Shown here in pieces: positions 36,190 to 47,287 of a DNA stretch of 64,000 nt; the stretch's first letter is position 1, and every line of letters begins with the position of its first letter. The DNA is from Epithemia pelagica. Taxonomy: Eukaryota; Bacillariophyta; Bacillariophyceae; Surirellales; Surirellaceae. The stretch is from NCBI GenBank assembly GCA_946965045.2, contig OX337235.1:1178001-1242000 (forward strand). The letters are read 5' to 3'. A model generated the notes under the pieces. That model searched no databases, was not told the DNA's origin, and saw only the letters and a program-made list of their open reading frames with translations. The translations under genes and the position numbers were made by a program.

Positions 36190-37835
36190 CACCATCCAGC
36201 ACAACACAGAATCCAACGCGTACTCAGGACGATGACACCCATGACCACGACCCTCCTTCCAAGCCACCAATGCCTTCAGTGTGGAAGTGGGTTTCCTTGT
36301 ACATTTTTCTTCCCACCTTGATTTTCAAATCGTGTCAACGGGCCACCATTCCCGTCTTACCCGTCTTGATTCGTTCCAACTTGGATGGGACCGATTCTCA
36401 AATTGGCCTCGTCCTGGCCAGTGTCGGTTTGGGCAAGTTGTTGGGCAATTTACCCAGTGGTCAATTGGTGGCTGTGGGGGGATCGCCCTTGGGGTTGCAA
36501 TGTGCCTGTGCCCTCTTGGCCCTGGCCTGGCTCGGTGCCGCCGTGGCCACCTCGGTACCATCCCTCTTGGTGGCATCCTATCTCGAAGGCGTCGGATTGG
36601 CCCTGTGGCAAGTGGCCCGTCAAACCTTGGTGACGGAACAAATTTCCATTCATCACGGACGGGGCAAAATTCAAGCCACGGTGGGTGGATTGGAACGCTT
36701 TGCGGCCGTCGTCGGACCGACCCTGGGAGGATGGCTGGCCACCCACTATGGATTGACGGTCCCCTTTGTCGTCAAGGCGCTGTGCATGGTTGCCAATGGA
36801 CTACTCTTGTTTTATCTCTTTCATGTCGGGGGATGTTCGCAACGCACCAATGCAACCACAACAACACTATCCACTACAACAGAACGTGGCACAGTTACAA
36901 CCAGCACGGTCGAAACGGGAGTCGATCAAATGGAACGTGTTACAACAAATGACGACACTCCAGACGCGGACAAGGCTACATCAACCAAGCACCCGTCGCA
37001 TCGACGACAAGATTCTACGGACGACAACACGGAATCGGTGCACGACTTTGGTCGCAATATGCACAAGGTTCTGTCCAATCATGGCAAGGATTTGCAACAA
37101 ATTGCCGTGTGGGCCATTTTGTTTCCCATTGCGCGTGAAACACGAACCTTTTTGTTTCCTCTGTGGGCCATGAATTTGGGGTATGGTCCACATGCGATTG
37201 GCCTCATGACGAGCCTTACCTTTGTCGTCGATACAGCTCTCGTTCCGCTGTCGGGATACCTGACGGATACCTATGGCCGCAAATATTGTGGTGTTCCGGC
37301 CGGCCTGCTCATGGCGCTTTCGTACCTGTTGGCACCCGTGGTGGGATGCGAGTTTTGGTCCCTCACGGCCATTTCCATTGTGGGTGGCATTGGCAATGGC
37401 TTGTCGGGCGGAGTCGTCAACAGTGTGGGCAGTGACATGGCACCGCGTCACCATCGGGCCTTGTTTTTGTCCAGTTTTCGTATCGTGTCCGATTTGGGCA
37501 TTTTGCTGGGCCCCCTCGTCAGTGGCCTCGTGGCCCAACAGACCCATGCGTGGTGGGGTGGCATGCAACCCGCCTTTTGGCTCATTGCCGCCCTTTCGGC
37601 CCTCTCCTCGCTGTACATGGCCTGGGTCTTGCCCGAAACCAGATGGCAGCCTCCTCCCAATGGTCCTGGCGGAACGCCACCACCACCAATGACAACGACG
37701 ACAGTGGGGGACAAGGACGGATCCAATCCTAAAACGGATACACGGTCCTCGGACGACCATGGAGAACACGACGCGCAAGCCAGCGAGCGCTTACTCGGTC
37801 CTCCAACCACGGTGGACACCTATGGTTCTGTGTAG
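36096..37835 (+). CDS. major facilitator superfamily transporter
   Basis: A 579-residue membrane transporter. The start was chosen at the ATG at 36096 (MTTKLDPED); the upstream open frame lacks a better ATG. A poly-Ser run (microsatellite near 36157-36187) and a Pro/Thr-rich cytoplasmic tail precede six membrane spans (about residues 65-250). A long hydrophilic loop (about 255-325) follows, then six more spans (about 340-520). The family signature between spans is seen as LTDTYGRKYCG. Sequence blocks such as LGLVLASVGLGKLLGNLPSGQL resemble drug/H+ antiporters of the DHA type. Substrate and direction are not determined. It is divergent from the TauD-HTTM gene, so shared regulation is possible. 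Confidence 0.9.
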
Positions 37836-38729
37836 TTCTAATCATTTTGTGTCATGGAGCTCGAACATGGCATGACACTTAACCATGAGTGATTCCGCAG
37901 TGCTATCAAGTGCACAACCCTTGTGGACGAGAATTTTCGGACGAGGTCGCTTGTTATTGGCGTAAATGAATGTCGGAGTGACGGACGGATCCGCGAGGCC
38001 GACTTATGTGAAACATGAGCTAGAGGCATGGGATCAAATATATGCGGGCTCTTTGAACAGGTGGTGAGCAGGACGAAGAATCTATGATACGAATGGCTTA
38101 TGTATAGAGCCTCGAAACCAGAAAGCTATGCTTCAGGGAGTATTTCATACGCTACTGAAATACTCCAGCATTCCAAAGAACCACCCCAGCAATTCCCACA
38201 TCCCAAACGGAAGTTGCCGCTCGATCTACTTTTTGAATACGAGAGTACGAAATGGAACTCCTTCTCTGAAAGACAATTTCGCACGACCAATGACCACGAG
38301 ATTCTCCTTGCATGGAGAACTACGTAGACATGGCTAGTTTCTCTACTTGGAGCCCAAAGGGTTCCGTCGTGCAACGTGCTTCAGTGTCTCACCATGTACA
38401 TCCGCCAACAGACACTGTGAAACATGATACCTTATACCTTTTACACTTTCATCATGATCAACCGTGCTAATGCTAAGGATCACACAATTCGCACTGTATG
38501 TGCCCAACCAACATCTTCTGTTAAATAGAAGGACTTTGAAATTTTCAGACAGCCACGCGCCATCTCGTCTTTTACTTCCGAATTGGATATCTATTGAGGG
38601 CCAAATAATTTTCTTTCGAGACAGGCTCAAGATTCCATACCCACACAATATCTACTTCACTCAGATATCCTTGATATCATAGTTTGTTCCAGAAGCTTTG
38701 TTGCAAGGCAAACATTGCCGACCAGAGAC
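37836..38729. other. intergenic
   Basis: About 0.9 kb. No domain-bearing frame, repeat or RNA gene seen. Confidence 0.5.
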
Positions 38730-40598
38730 ATGTTGATTATGCGCTTCTACTCTATTGCTTACATGGTGATCCTCGCCATTCTTCTGTTTGGTCTGGTTTC
38801 GGTGCATGCCGAGGTTCCCTCCGGATCACCCTCTGAAACCCCTTCTGAGAGCTCTGTTCCCTCTGGCAGTTCTGCTCCCTCTGGTAGTTCTGTTCCATCT
38901 GATACCTCTGTTCCCAATGAGACCTCTGTGCCGTCTGAGAGCCCTGTTCTCAATGAGAACTCGGCTCCCTCTGAGAGCCCTGTTCCCACCGAGACTTTGG
39001 TTCCCACCCTGTTGCCTGATCCAGAGTTTTTTGGGAACTGCCAAGAACCCTCGGCATGCGATGATGGGTCCTGTGGAACTTGCAAGACCAGTCGGGGTGC
39101 AGGAGATCCAGGATGCAGCTGCAGCCGATGCGCCTGCAAGGTGTGCGAAATCGATGCCTACTGTTGCATCAAACAATGGGATCCTATCTGCGTTGAAGAA
39201 GCGAATACCCTCTGTGATTGCCAGATCTTTCCTACGCAATCCCCCTCCTCGAGTCCTTCGGTGTCATCAGCGCCCTCTTATAAACCGTACCCATCCAACT
39301 TGTACTTTACATTGGCCAACCAAGACTGGCAATTGCAGAACATTACGGGTGTGTATGCCGCCAACACCGAGGGAATGGGTGGTCCACCAAGTCTCATGTT
39401 TTCTGGCGAAAGCACCCCGATTGGACTCACGGTGACATCTTGCAGCAATGATCGCAAGCTCTACTGGGTGGATCAGGCCAACAACGCGGTCAAGTACGCA
39501 AGTCTTGACCAGCCAATGGATTCGGCTAATGTCCTCTACTCGTATTTGGACGCCCGGGGCGAATACTTTACGACAATCTATGGAGTGCTTGGCATTGCCA
39601 TTAACGAAGCGCAAGGGAAACTATTCATTGGTGCCAATGGCGGATTGTACATGGCAGAACTCGATGGATCATCTACCTATGCTACTGTTTTGGAGCAGGA
39701 GTCCAAAGATATCCCCGCTCTCACTTTGGACCCCGCAACAGGATATCTGTACTATGGAGGACGTGAATACAGTGAAGTAGAAAACCGAGAAAAGTACTTT
39801 GTCCGGGAGTTGCGACCTCCGTACGACAAACCGTCTCGTGAATTGTACACTCCCGAATACTTTCGAAACAAGGCACAACCACGAGATATTGCTGTGGATG
39901 CAGCAAACGACATTTTGTACTTTACCGACAATATCAACGTCTACAAGGCTGCTCTGGATGGCACTTCTCCACAGCCCCAACTTCTCTTCTCCAATTCGGC
40001 ATTCCGTGACAATAACAGTACACATGACGATTACTACTACTACCATGAACAAGACAAAGTCCGTACTTTGGAATATCACATGGGGCGTTTGTACATGGGT
40101 GTTTTCGGTTCGGAGTATACGCGATTGTACGAAGGAAATCCGTCCGATCCGGCCAGTGGTCTTGTGACTCTCTACGACATTTCAATCTCAGGCGGTTATA
40201 ATTCGGGCATTCGAGGGATTGTCGTGTCCGATTGTCCCTCTCCTACTGCGAGTCCAACTCCTTGTGGAGATGACCAGCAACTGACCACTCTGGTTTCTCC
40301 CGTTTCGAGCACCGTTCTGGGAGTGGGAGCTGTCGCGTTTGTGATTGATACTCAATGGGCTACGGAACAGATTGAAAGCATTGGAGTGGACATTGAAAAG
40401 CTTGGGACAGCAAGCACTGAATGGGAACCGTTGGAAAGTTTCACGGTCGACCCAGCCTTGGGGACCAACGGAGTCCATGTGATTTATCGAACCTTTATCG
40501 AAGCAGGAACCTATCAGTGGCGTACCACGATTGCTGTGACGGGGGATCCTTGCCAAACAGAAGAAACAACTGAGAACACGCAGTTTACACTGGTGTAA
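38730..40598 (+). CDS. secreted Cys-rich protein with YWTD-like repeats
   Basis: A 622-residue protein predicted to be secreted or attached to the cell surface. The ATG at 38730 gives a signal peptide (hydrophobic MVILAILLFGLVSVHA). Residues about 30-100 are a degenerate PSESSVPSGSS-type Pro/Ser/Glu repeat, suited to O-glycosylation. A Cys-rich module follows (about 105-170, including CSRCACKVCEIDAYCC and CDC), then a second Ser/Pro linker. Residues about 190-510 hold repeats like the LDL-receptor class B (YWTD) propeller, such as KLYWVDQANNAVKYASLD and DILYFTDNINVYKAALDG. A final beta-rich domain (about 525-622) looks immunoglobulin-like. The mix suggests a role in the extracellular matrix or adhesion; no ligand can be named. 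Confidence 0.85.
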   Translation: MLIMRFYSIAYMVILAILLFGLVSVHAEVPSGSPSETPSESSVPSGSSAPSGSSVPSDTSVPNETSVPSESPVLNENSAPSESPVPTETLVPTLLPDPEFFGNCQEPSACDDGSCGTCKTSRGAGDPGCSCSRCACKVCEIDAYCCIKQWDPICVEEANTLCDCQIFPTQSPSSSPSVSSAPSYKPYPSNLYFTLANQDWQLQNITGVYAANTEGMGGPPSLMFSGESTPIGLTVTSCSNDRKLYWVDQANNAVKYASLDQPMDSANVLYSYLDARGEYFTTIYGVLGIAINEAQGKLFIGANGGLYMAELDGSSTYATVLEQESKDIPALTLDPATGYLYYGGREYSEVENREKYFVRELRPPYDKPSRELYTPEYFRNKAQPRDIAVDAANDILYFTDNINVYKAALDGTSPQPQLLFSNSAFRDNNSTHDDYYYYHEQDKVRTLEYHMGRLYMGVFGSEYTRLYEGNPSDPASGLVTLYDISISGGYNSGIRGIVVSDCPSPTASPTPCGDDQQLTTLVSPVSSTVLGVGAVAFVIDTQWATEQIESIGVDIEKLGTASTEWEPLESFTVDPALGTNGVHVIYRTFIEAGTYQWRTTIAVTGDPCQTEETTENTQFTLV

Positions 40599-41369
40599 AA
40601 GAAGGATGAACATCCTTTTGGTTCGTATCAGAACCCGTCTAGCTTTGGTAGTTTCTTTTTCATGGATAATTTCTAGATCCTTTTCATGCTTGTGCTGGGC
40701 CTCTTTTTCGCGAACGAATCGTTGTCACAAGGGAGGACCGACTAGTAGGTTTGAACATGGACGAGATCTATGGAAAAGTCAGGGTATATACTTGGTACCT
40801 GAACCGACCGCGAACTTCATGGCAATCCTAGAAACGATTCATGTCCAATGGTTGGCAACATGATATTTTCGCCCTCTAGAGTACTACATACACACTTGCA
40901 GGAAACCCAATTTCAATGGCACACACACATGTCGACAATGGAACACAATTCATGGAGAAGCTGTCACGCTGGTAAAGACCAGAACCATGTCGTGGAAGCA
41001 TTCACAGTCCAACAAACACGGAACCAACCAAAACGATGCAAGAGACGGCCGCTGATTGAGTGCGTGGAAACCGACTGCCACGTCAAAGAACCCAACAGAT
41101 GCGACGGAACAACAACAACAGCACAAAGACGACGACAAGGGTTTGGTTTTGAGTTTTGATTATGGAGTTTCTTCTTCTGTTGAGGAGGGCATTCACTTGT
41201 TGCCACAAGAGTGTAATTTTTGGTTGGGTGTCGACCATCGAACACACAAGTCGACACCCTCTTTTAATTTTCATCCAAGCCATTTGTCAATGCAACCACC
41301 TTTGTTTTTCAGTTTACCGTGTTTTCTTTTTCTTTTCGCTTGATTCCTTTGTTGTTGTCGGCGTGTTGT
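40599..41369. other. intergenic between convergent genes
   Basis: 770 bases with no supported gene; contains A/C-rich stretches (41100-41140) and T-rich stretches (41290-41365), the latter next to the 3' end of the phosphatase gene. Confidence 0.5.
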
Positions 41370-42185
41370 TTAGGGGAGAGCCTTGGTCAAGTCGTCGTAA
41401 TCCATGACAAACCAATCGGCATTTTCCTTAATGATATCACGCACCACGACACCACCGTATCCGACAAACAAATCGGCACCCCCCTCTTCCTGAATGGCTT
41501 CCAAATCGGTAATTCCATCACCTACCATGACCACCTTCTGGACACCAGTGGCCGCACGAATCTGACGAATGGCTTCGGGCTTGCCGCCATCACGGCTCGT
41601 GGGTTCCTCCAAATCAAACGTCTTGACCTTAATTTGTGGATAAAAGGAGGAATGATCGTCTTCGGAAGAAATGTAAATGAAACGATTGGCATAGATATTC
41701 TCTCGTGGCACATTGAGGTAATCCGAGACGGGCAAAATGAGTTCTCGGAATCCACCACTAATCAAATACACCGTCTTGTCACGCGATCGCAATCCTTCCA
41801 ATAAGTCAATAACTCCCGGTGCCAAGCGACTTTCGGCCGGATGGGCATCCATCCAGGCCATCATTTTCTCCACCGTGGGTTCCATAATTTCCAAACGTTG
41901 CTGCAAGGCTTCTTCCAAGCCCAAGGTTCCATTCATGGCCGCGTTGGTCAAATCTTGGACGGCCTGTCCCTTGCCCAAAAAGGCCGCCAAGGAATCCAAA
42001 CCATCCTTGGTGGTAATCGTACAATCGACATCAAAACAGACAGCTTCGGCCTCTTGCCAGAGTTGCTGAATTTCGTCGGCCGATTTGGTCGAAGCAAAAC
42101 GAGCAGACGACGACGACGAGGCCATGACACGACGGCTCCATCCACCAAGATTCTTTCCAGCGTTGAAAGCGATAGGACGAAACAT
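41370..42185 (-). CDS. phosphoserine phosphatase
   Basis: A 271-residue HAD-superfamily enzyme that releases phosphate from phosphoserine, the last step of serine synthesis. Motif I is CFDVDCTITTKDGLD (around residues 50-64), with the nucleophile Asp and the second Asp present. The usual Ser right after DxD is Cys here. Motif II is LISGGF (near 142), and motifs III/IV are the GGKPEAI Lys region and VMVGDGITDLEA. Cap region in between is of normal size. The first about 35 residues are basic and Ser-rich without acidic residues (MFRPIAFNAGKNLGGWSRRV), consistent with an organelle transit peptide, probably mitochondrial. Neighbours are not functionally related. Confidence 0.94.
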   Translation of the reverse strand: MFRPIAFNAGKNLGGWSRRVMASSSSSARFASTKSADEIQQLWQEAEAVCFDVDCTITTKDGLDSLAAFLGKGQAVQDLTNAAMNGTLGLEEALQQRLEIMEPTVEKMMAWMDAHPAESRLAPGVIDLLEGLRSRDKTVYLISGGFRELILPVSDYLNVPRENIYANRFIYISSEDDHSSFYPQIKVKTFDLEEPTSRDGGKPEAIRQIRAATGVQKVVMVGDGITDLEAIQEEGGADLFVGYGGVVVRDIIKENADWFVMDYDDLTKALP

Positions 42186-43910
42186 GTTGTTTGTTTTGTG
42201 TTACTTGGAAGGATTCAACAAGAGATCTAGGTAGTTGTTGTTGTTCTTTGAATTGGATTGTCAACAAAGGATGATGACAAGACGAAAAAGAATTCTATTT
42301 GTGAGTTTTCTCTTCTCGCTCTCTACTACACACGAGTGGCTCTCAAGTACGTCGACGACGATTGATGGATTCTTCAGATGACGATGGGAGATGGGATGCC
42401 GATGGGACGAAGATTCCTTGCCAACAATCTTTTTTCTTGATCGCAATTGCAAATCAAGAGGGGTGGATGCAAGTACAGATTCGCGATGATGGCTGCCAAC
42501 AAAAGGGGAAAATCTTACTGCTCTCTCGCAGTTTTGTGGAATCGCGAGGCGGTGTGTGGGGCTGACACCTTCCCTTGCGTGACCGTGGGATTGTTTCATT
42601 CGTCACTTTCTTGTCGGAATCCGGTGTGTGGTTCCGCGCTGTACAAAGAAATGAGTCTCTCCCATACCAGTCTACATGACACAGAAAGGCCATTCCCCCA
42701 ATTCCCCCCGCCGCGGGCAGTGCTCGCGTGAACACGCCAGTCGAGAACAATCCCATCAGAATTCTGAGAATGGCGGTCGGTGTTCGAACGAGGAACCACA
42801 CCCTCAAAGTCGACCACCAGAAAAAGACGGTCCCTATTCTCATGCACGGAGCCGAATCTTCCCCATGGGAAACGTCATTCCTTCCGAACTTTTAGCTCTT
42901 CTACAAGCAATAGGAATTCACTCACAATCAAAAGCATTCCATCAGCAAACGTGCACAAAAAGCAAAAGAACAACCCAAGGAACATCATCACTAAGAAAGA
43001 ACAAGGGACCAAGGCGACGAACCGAACAATGTGAGGCGGAACAAGAACCTATCAATCATTAAATGATATGCTTCAAGGTCTGATCAAAAGGGATGTTGCT
43101 TCCTCTGTGTGCTCTCCAAATTGTCTCTCGACGGCAACTTCTTGGACGGTTTTCGTTGGTTCCACAAAATGCACAGTGAGACATGACTTTTGTGGTGAGG
43201 CTTCAAATGGCACACACTCGTTCCATGGATTCGCCGTGCGGAGCCAATCGGCGCGCGTTTTTGCAACCCATTATTGAATGAAGGATTCCTACCGTTGGCA
43301 AACACAAACGAGGACAATCCACCCTGTTCTTGTCGCCATGTGTGGAATCGTCAGGCAAGTGCTACGTCCTTTCGCACCTTCTGGACCAACCAATAAGCAG
43401 CGCCACCACTGTCCATGGCAACCTCCATGAGTGCATGTCGGGACGTTATAAAGCTCCTCCCTCATCCCCTTTGAATATACGAATCTACCACACAGACCAA
43501 AAACCTCAAAAACCTCATTAACAGGATGATTGGAATGCTTTCTCTTCACGTTTCACATATAGCGACTCGAATACACACATACAGCGACATTTGAATGGTG
43601 AAAATCGCTGTAACCCACAAGATGGTTTGGACCTTCTCCTTCAATAGCTTTGAATGATCGGAACTTGATGTTGGAATATCTGCAGTGTCCGCTCCCGCTC
43701 CCAAAGCTGTTTCGGGTAAAAGCATGCAGTCCCATTGAGTAAGTTCCATTGTTGATTGTATGGCAGTGACCAAGTCCGCTGCACTTTTTGTTTTGGTAAG
43801 GTGATGAGAAATTCAAGATCAGAGCAAGGTCACCATGTCTTCAACGACAAAGCCAAAAGAATTCTTCCCCTTGACAAAACCGAAAGCTTAAGTCTGTCAA
43901 TATTGACTTG
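42186..43910. other. intergenic, nothing recognisable
   Basis: 1.7 kb. Frames up to about 130 codons on both strands (for example 42454-42843 minus, 42676-43062 plus) show no domain and no consistent codon bias. No repeats of note. Confidence 0.5.
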
Positions 43911-45377
43911 TCATTTTGTTTCCCCACATACAAGGTGTTCCAAAAAGATGCGACGAGCAGCATCCGTCAGAATCTCATCCAGCGCCAAATCTTGACTCAT
44001 TTCTACATGTAGTTCTGGAACGAGCATTTCCTTGGATTTCCAATTGTTGCTCGTCTTGTCCTTGCCATCTTGTTGTTTATTGTTGCTTGTTTGTTGAATG
44101 ACACCACGGGCGCCCAAGACATTGGCATTGGGTCCGTCGTGTCGTGGAGCCTGTTGAATATGAGGTCTTACTCGTTCCGTGAGGTAGGACGTGTCTTGAA
44201 ATCCCAACACTTGAGTGACCAAGGGGCCGGCATAGGCCAGCCATTCCATGACTGTTACCAAATGAAACTTGGCGACTGTATCCAACGCTTTGCCCACCAG
44301 TTCTCCTCGTTTCCGGCTGTCGGATGCCGTCGTTCCCCGATACGTGTGTTGCACCAGACCAGCCAATGTAGGAGGATCGGCAAAGGTTCGAACATAGACA
44401 TTGGCCAAATCACGTCGGCGTTGCCACCAAAGTGTGACATTGCGCATCTTGCATCCTCGATTTTCCAAGCATTCAAACCGAAATTGCGACAGGGCACGAT
44501 CCAGAGGACGGCGAAAACTGGTGGCAAAGACGGCCGGTAATTCCCAATGGCGCGAAGGATCAAAGGCATCCCATTCATTGCCAGCCACTCGGAAATGTTC
44601 CTCTTCAAAATGTTGAATAATCTCGGCATTGCTCCAGGAATGCAGATATCCAGCTCCGGGTGTCTTGGGCCAATGCATGTCAGGCATACAATAATACCTC
44701 GGCAACGTGTCGCGAGGTAAATTGTGTTCGGCCAGGGTACAAAAGTTGGTTCCACCCGCCTTGCGCAAATGCTGGAAAAACAAAAAGTCCTTGCCGTCTC
44801 GAAATTCATCGGAACGTGTCATATTTCGTTGGTCCGGTATCGTGATTCGGTGAGAATTGGTGTCCGCCAGGTTGGTTGGACAAGGAAATAATTTGCGAAC
44901 CTCCTCCAATGGGAGGATACGGCCTTGTTTGGTTTCTTCGTCCAGGAGCTGACGCTCAAAGGAACGTACTTGAAACGGATCACGGTTCTCCAATTCTCGC
45001 AATAGATCCGGGGCCGAAAGTTGTGCTAATTGAACTGCCACATCGCGCCAATACTCATAATTTTGTAACGTTGTAGTCTTCGAATCGATAGAGGTACTCT
45101 TTCTTTGTTTTGGTTTGTTGTCGTGATGCTGAGGCATGTTGGGTTGCTTGGCGGCGTTTGAACCTTTGTCATTGTTGGAATCAGTCGATGCATCAGAGGA
45201 TGAGAAATGAAATAAATAATGGTACGAGACTAGCACCAAAACCAAGGAAATCACAATCAAGATGGCAAAGATCGATTCGAGAGGTCGATTTTTCCAGGAG
45301 AAACTAAAGGTACCCCTTTGTTTTCTTCGTTTGCTAGTGCCGCTGATTCTGCCAGCCGTTCTGTTCTGTGTTCGCAT
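43911..45377 (-). CDS. Golgi-type sulfotransferase-like protein
   Basis: A 488-residue type II membrane protein. The start was chosen at the ATG at 45377; the frame is open two codons further but from TTG. A basic cytoplasmic tail (TSKRRKQRG) and one membrane anchor (about residues 33-53) precede a hydrophilic stem. The catalytic region has FFQHLRKAGGTNFC (around 200), matching the 5'-phosphosulfate loop of PAPS-dependent sulfotransferases. It also has FATSFRRPLDRALSQFRFE (around 285), which matches the 3'-phosphate site with Arg and Ser. It would sulfate glycans or proteins in the Golgi lumen. The acceptor is unknown. It is one of two predicted Golgi glycan-modifying enzymes in the window (with the GT32-like gene at 47288). 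Confidence 0.78.
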   Translation of the reverse strand: MRTQNRTAGRISGTSKRRKQRGTFSFSWKNRPLESIFAILIVISLVLVLVSYHYLFHFSSSDASTDSNNDKGSNAAKQPNMPQHHDNKPKQRKSTSIDSKTTTLQNYEYWRDVAVQLAQLSAPDLLRELENRDPFQVRSFERQLLDEETKQGRILPLEEVRKLFPCPTNLADTNSHRITIPDQRNMTRSDEFRDGKDFLFFQHLRKAGGTNFCTLAEHNLPRDTLPRYYCMPDMHWPKTPGAGYLHSWSNAEIIQHFEEEHFRVAGNEWDAFDPSRHWELPAVFATSFRRPLDRALSQFRFECLENRGCKMRNVTLWWQRRRDLANVYVRTFADPPTLAGLVQHTYRGTTASDSRKRGELVGKALDTVAKFHLVTVMEWLAYAGPLVTQVLGFQDTSYLTERVRPHIQQAPRHDGPNANVLGARGVIQQTSNNKQQDGKDKTSNNWKSKEMLVPELHVEMSQDLALDEILTDAARRIFLEHLVCGETK

Positions 45378-45797
45378 GGACAAGCTCTCGTTGACTTCTT
45401 GAGGCTAATGCTTCTCTTATTCTTTGCCAGACTGATTATACACATCGCAATAATGATACAACATCTGGAGTCATTGTCACTACAAAACTGCTAGTATCCG
45501 GGTTGTTACGAGCACATAGCTATTCTATTATTTCTATGGCATATCTATGGACTAACGCTTCTCATCCTCCTCCATCTTACAATACTCCTATGCCATCATC
45601 TATCATCTCCGAGTTCGAGAACCTTAAAAAAAGATCATGGCTATCTATCAGCGCTCTTTTCCCTAAATCTAGGAGTGGTAAGAAGACACTTGGTGGTTCA
45701 AAGGAATTATTTCATTCTTCTTCTTCTCTCAAGAACTAATAGCTCAACTTGCCACAACTGCCAACCGATCAATGTTGCATGGTTTTTATCCTGCAAA
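45378..45797. other. intergenic
   Basis: 420 bases between two minus-strand genes; no feature seen. Confidence 0.5.
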
Positions 45798-46709
45798 TTA
45801 TTTGTTTCTCCAAAACACTGGTTTCTCGGTAGAAATATCTCCCTTGAGATTCAATATTTCTTTGGATTCTTCCGCGAGACGGTAGTAATAGTGCCGGGTT
45901 TCGGGACATTGTTGTCGGTCCAAAAAAATAAGTCGTCCATTGGGCGGATTAAAGGTTTCTTCAAATTGCTCGACTGGCAATTGAAAGTACCGCATGACAA
46001 AGAGTCGCAAGGTGAGACCGTGCGTGACACACAAGATATTCACATGCTCTGTATCCAAACCCATGCGATTTTGCATCTGACCAATGTCGCGATTGAGCGA
46101 TCCCATAAAGGACGTCACCCGACTGTACACATCCATTCCACTTTCTCCATTGGGGAATCGATAAAAGAAGCGTCCAAACAAGTTTCGTTCTTCCTTGCTC
46201 GCCAATACTTTGGTTGGATTTTGGAAATTTCCAAACTGCTGTTCGGCCAAGCGCGGTTCTTGACTCATCCCAATGACCTGCTCCTCTTCGTTCAATTGAC
46301 TTTGAATTTCCTCCCATGTTTGCAAGGTTCGACGATACGGACTGCAATAGGTCACCACCGAAGGCTTCGCGGGTGGCTCGTTGCCTTTGGGCGACGATGG
46401 TTCCAAGAGCTTGGCCAATTCCTTCCCAGCCTCTTGTGCCTGCTCAATACCCTTTTCGGTTAGCTCAATTTTCCAATCTGGTGTTTTGGCATAGGTTTCT
46501 TCACTGACATTGCCCATGCTTTGTCCATGTCGCACCAAAATGATACGAACAGGCGGAATGGGCGACTTTTCAGTAGCACTGTCTTGTGGCAACAGCGACT
46601 TTGTCGAAGCCCATCGTCGACCATGAAACAACTGTGACGCAGACTGCGCACGACACCATGAATCCAAGGCCCGTCGTTGCAGATTCTGCACGGCACCTCC
46701 TCGAAACAT
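45798..46709 (-). CDS. histidine phosphatase (phosphoglycerate mutase-like) family protein
   Basis: A 303-residue protein with the branch-1 histidine phosphatase fold. The catalytic motif LVRHGQS (near residue 60) carries the phospho-accepting His. CSPYRRTLQT supplies the second Arg, EQQFGNF and FPNGESGMDVYSRV are typical of the PGM-like subfamily, and VTHGLTLR holds the second His. The first 45 residues (Arg/Ser/Ala-rich, FRGGAVQNLQRRALDSWCRAQS) look like an organelle presequence. FPNGES with a large central insertion is seen in DET1-type acid phosphatases and plant PGM-like proteins, so a true glycolytic mutase is less likely. Substrate not determined. Confidence 0.88.
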   Translation of the reverse strand: MFRGGAVQNLQRRALDSWCRAQSASQLFHGRRWASTKSLLPQDSATEKSPIPPVRIILVRHGQSMGNVSEETYAKTPDWKIELTEKGIEQAQEAGKELAKLLEPSSPKGNEPPAKPSVVTYCSPYRRTLQTWEEIQSQLNEEEQVIGMSQEPRLAEQQFGNFQNPTKVLASKEERNLFGRFFYRFPNGESGMDVYSRVTSFMGSLNRDIGQMQNRMGLDTEHVNILCVTHGLTLRLFVMRYFQLPVEQFEETFNPPNGRLIFLDRQQCPETRHYYYRLAEESKEILNLKGDISTEKPVFWRNK

Positions 46710-47287
46710 GCTTACAATGGACTCTTGGCGTTGTTGTTCAGCAACAATAACGATAGTCTCGTTTTCCGTCGGTATCCGATATCATTATCATCTGTTTTGT
46801 TTGGCTAATGTTCTAGTGTACTAAGTGTATCTGTTTCCGGCTCTGTTCTCTCACTGACCTTTTCTTCATTGTCTTATGGCAGCTTGTCAAATTGTCGTGA
46901 ACCATCTGCTTGTGTGAAAGGGTGAAACAAATGGGGGAGGAATCTTTTTCTTTGGGTTGAGATTTTTCAGTGCGGGGTGCGGGGGCGGGGGCGCAGATAC
47001 TGCTCCAAAACGGTTAGTAGACGTTATCAAGATATAGTACAAGAGAATTTACTCTTATTCTATTGTATTGTATATTGTACAATTGTAATGGCTTCGTATC
47101 GCCGGGTGATCCTAACTTTCGGATCTCATCAACGAAATCTTCCTCGGAGGATCGCTCGCTTTCCCCTCGTTCTCATCACATGCTCGAATCCATCTCGATT
47201 GATTCCCCGTCGTACTACCCTGTTGTCGCATCAGTGTATAATTTCAAACTGAAGACTGTTTCTCTCGGACAAAGTACTGCTCGGAAA
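46710..47287. other. divergent intergenic region
   Basis: 580 bases between the divergent histidine phosphatase and glycosyltransferase genes. A G-rich block (GGGGTGCGGGGGCGGGGGCG) sits at 46975-46994. The frame leading into the glycosyltransferase is open from 47063 but lacks an early ATG. Confidence 0.5.

Noticed and set aside
42261-43549. Several 80-130-codon frames between the phosphatase and sulfotransferase genes
   Set aside because: No domain, no consistent codon usage, frames overlap on both strands.
47063-47287. 75-codon N-terminal extension of the glycosyltransferase
   Set aside because: Begins with TTG and would bury the membrane anchor; the ATG at 47288 gives a standard type II topology.
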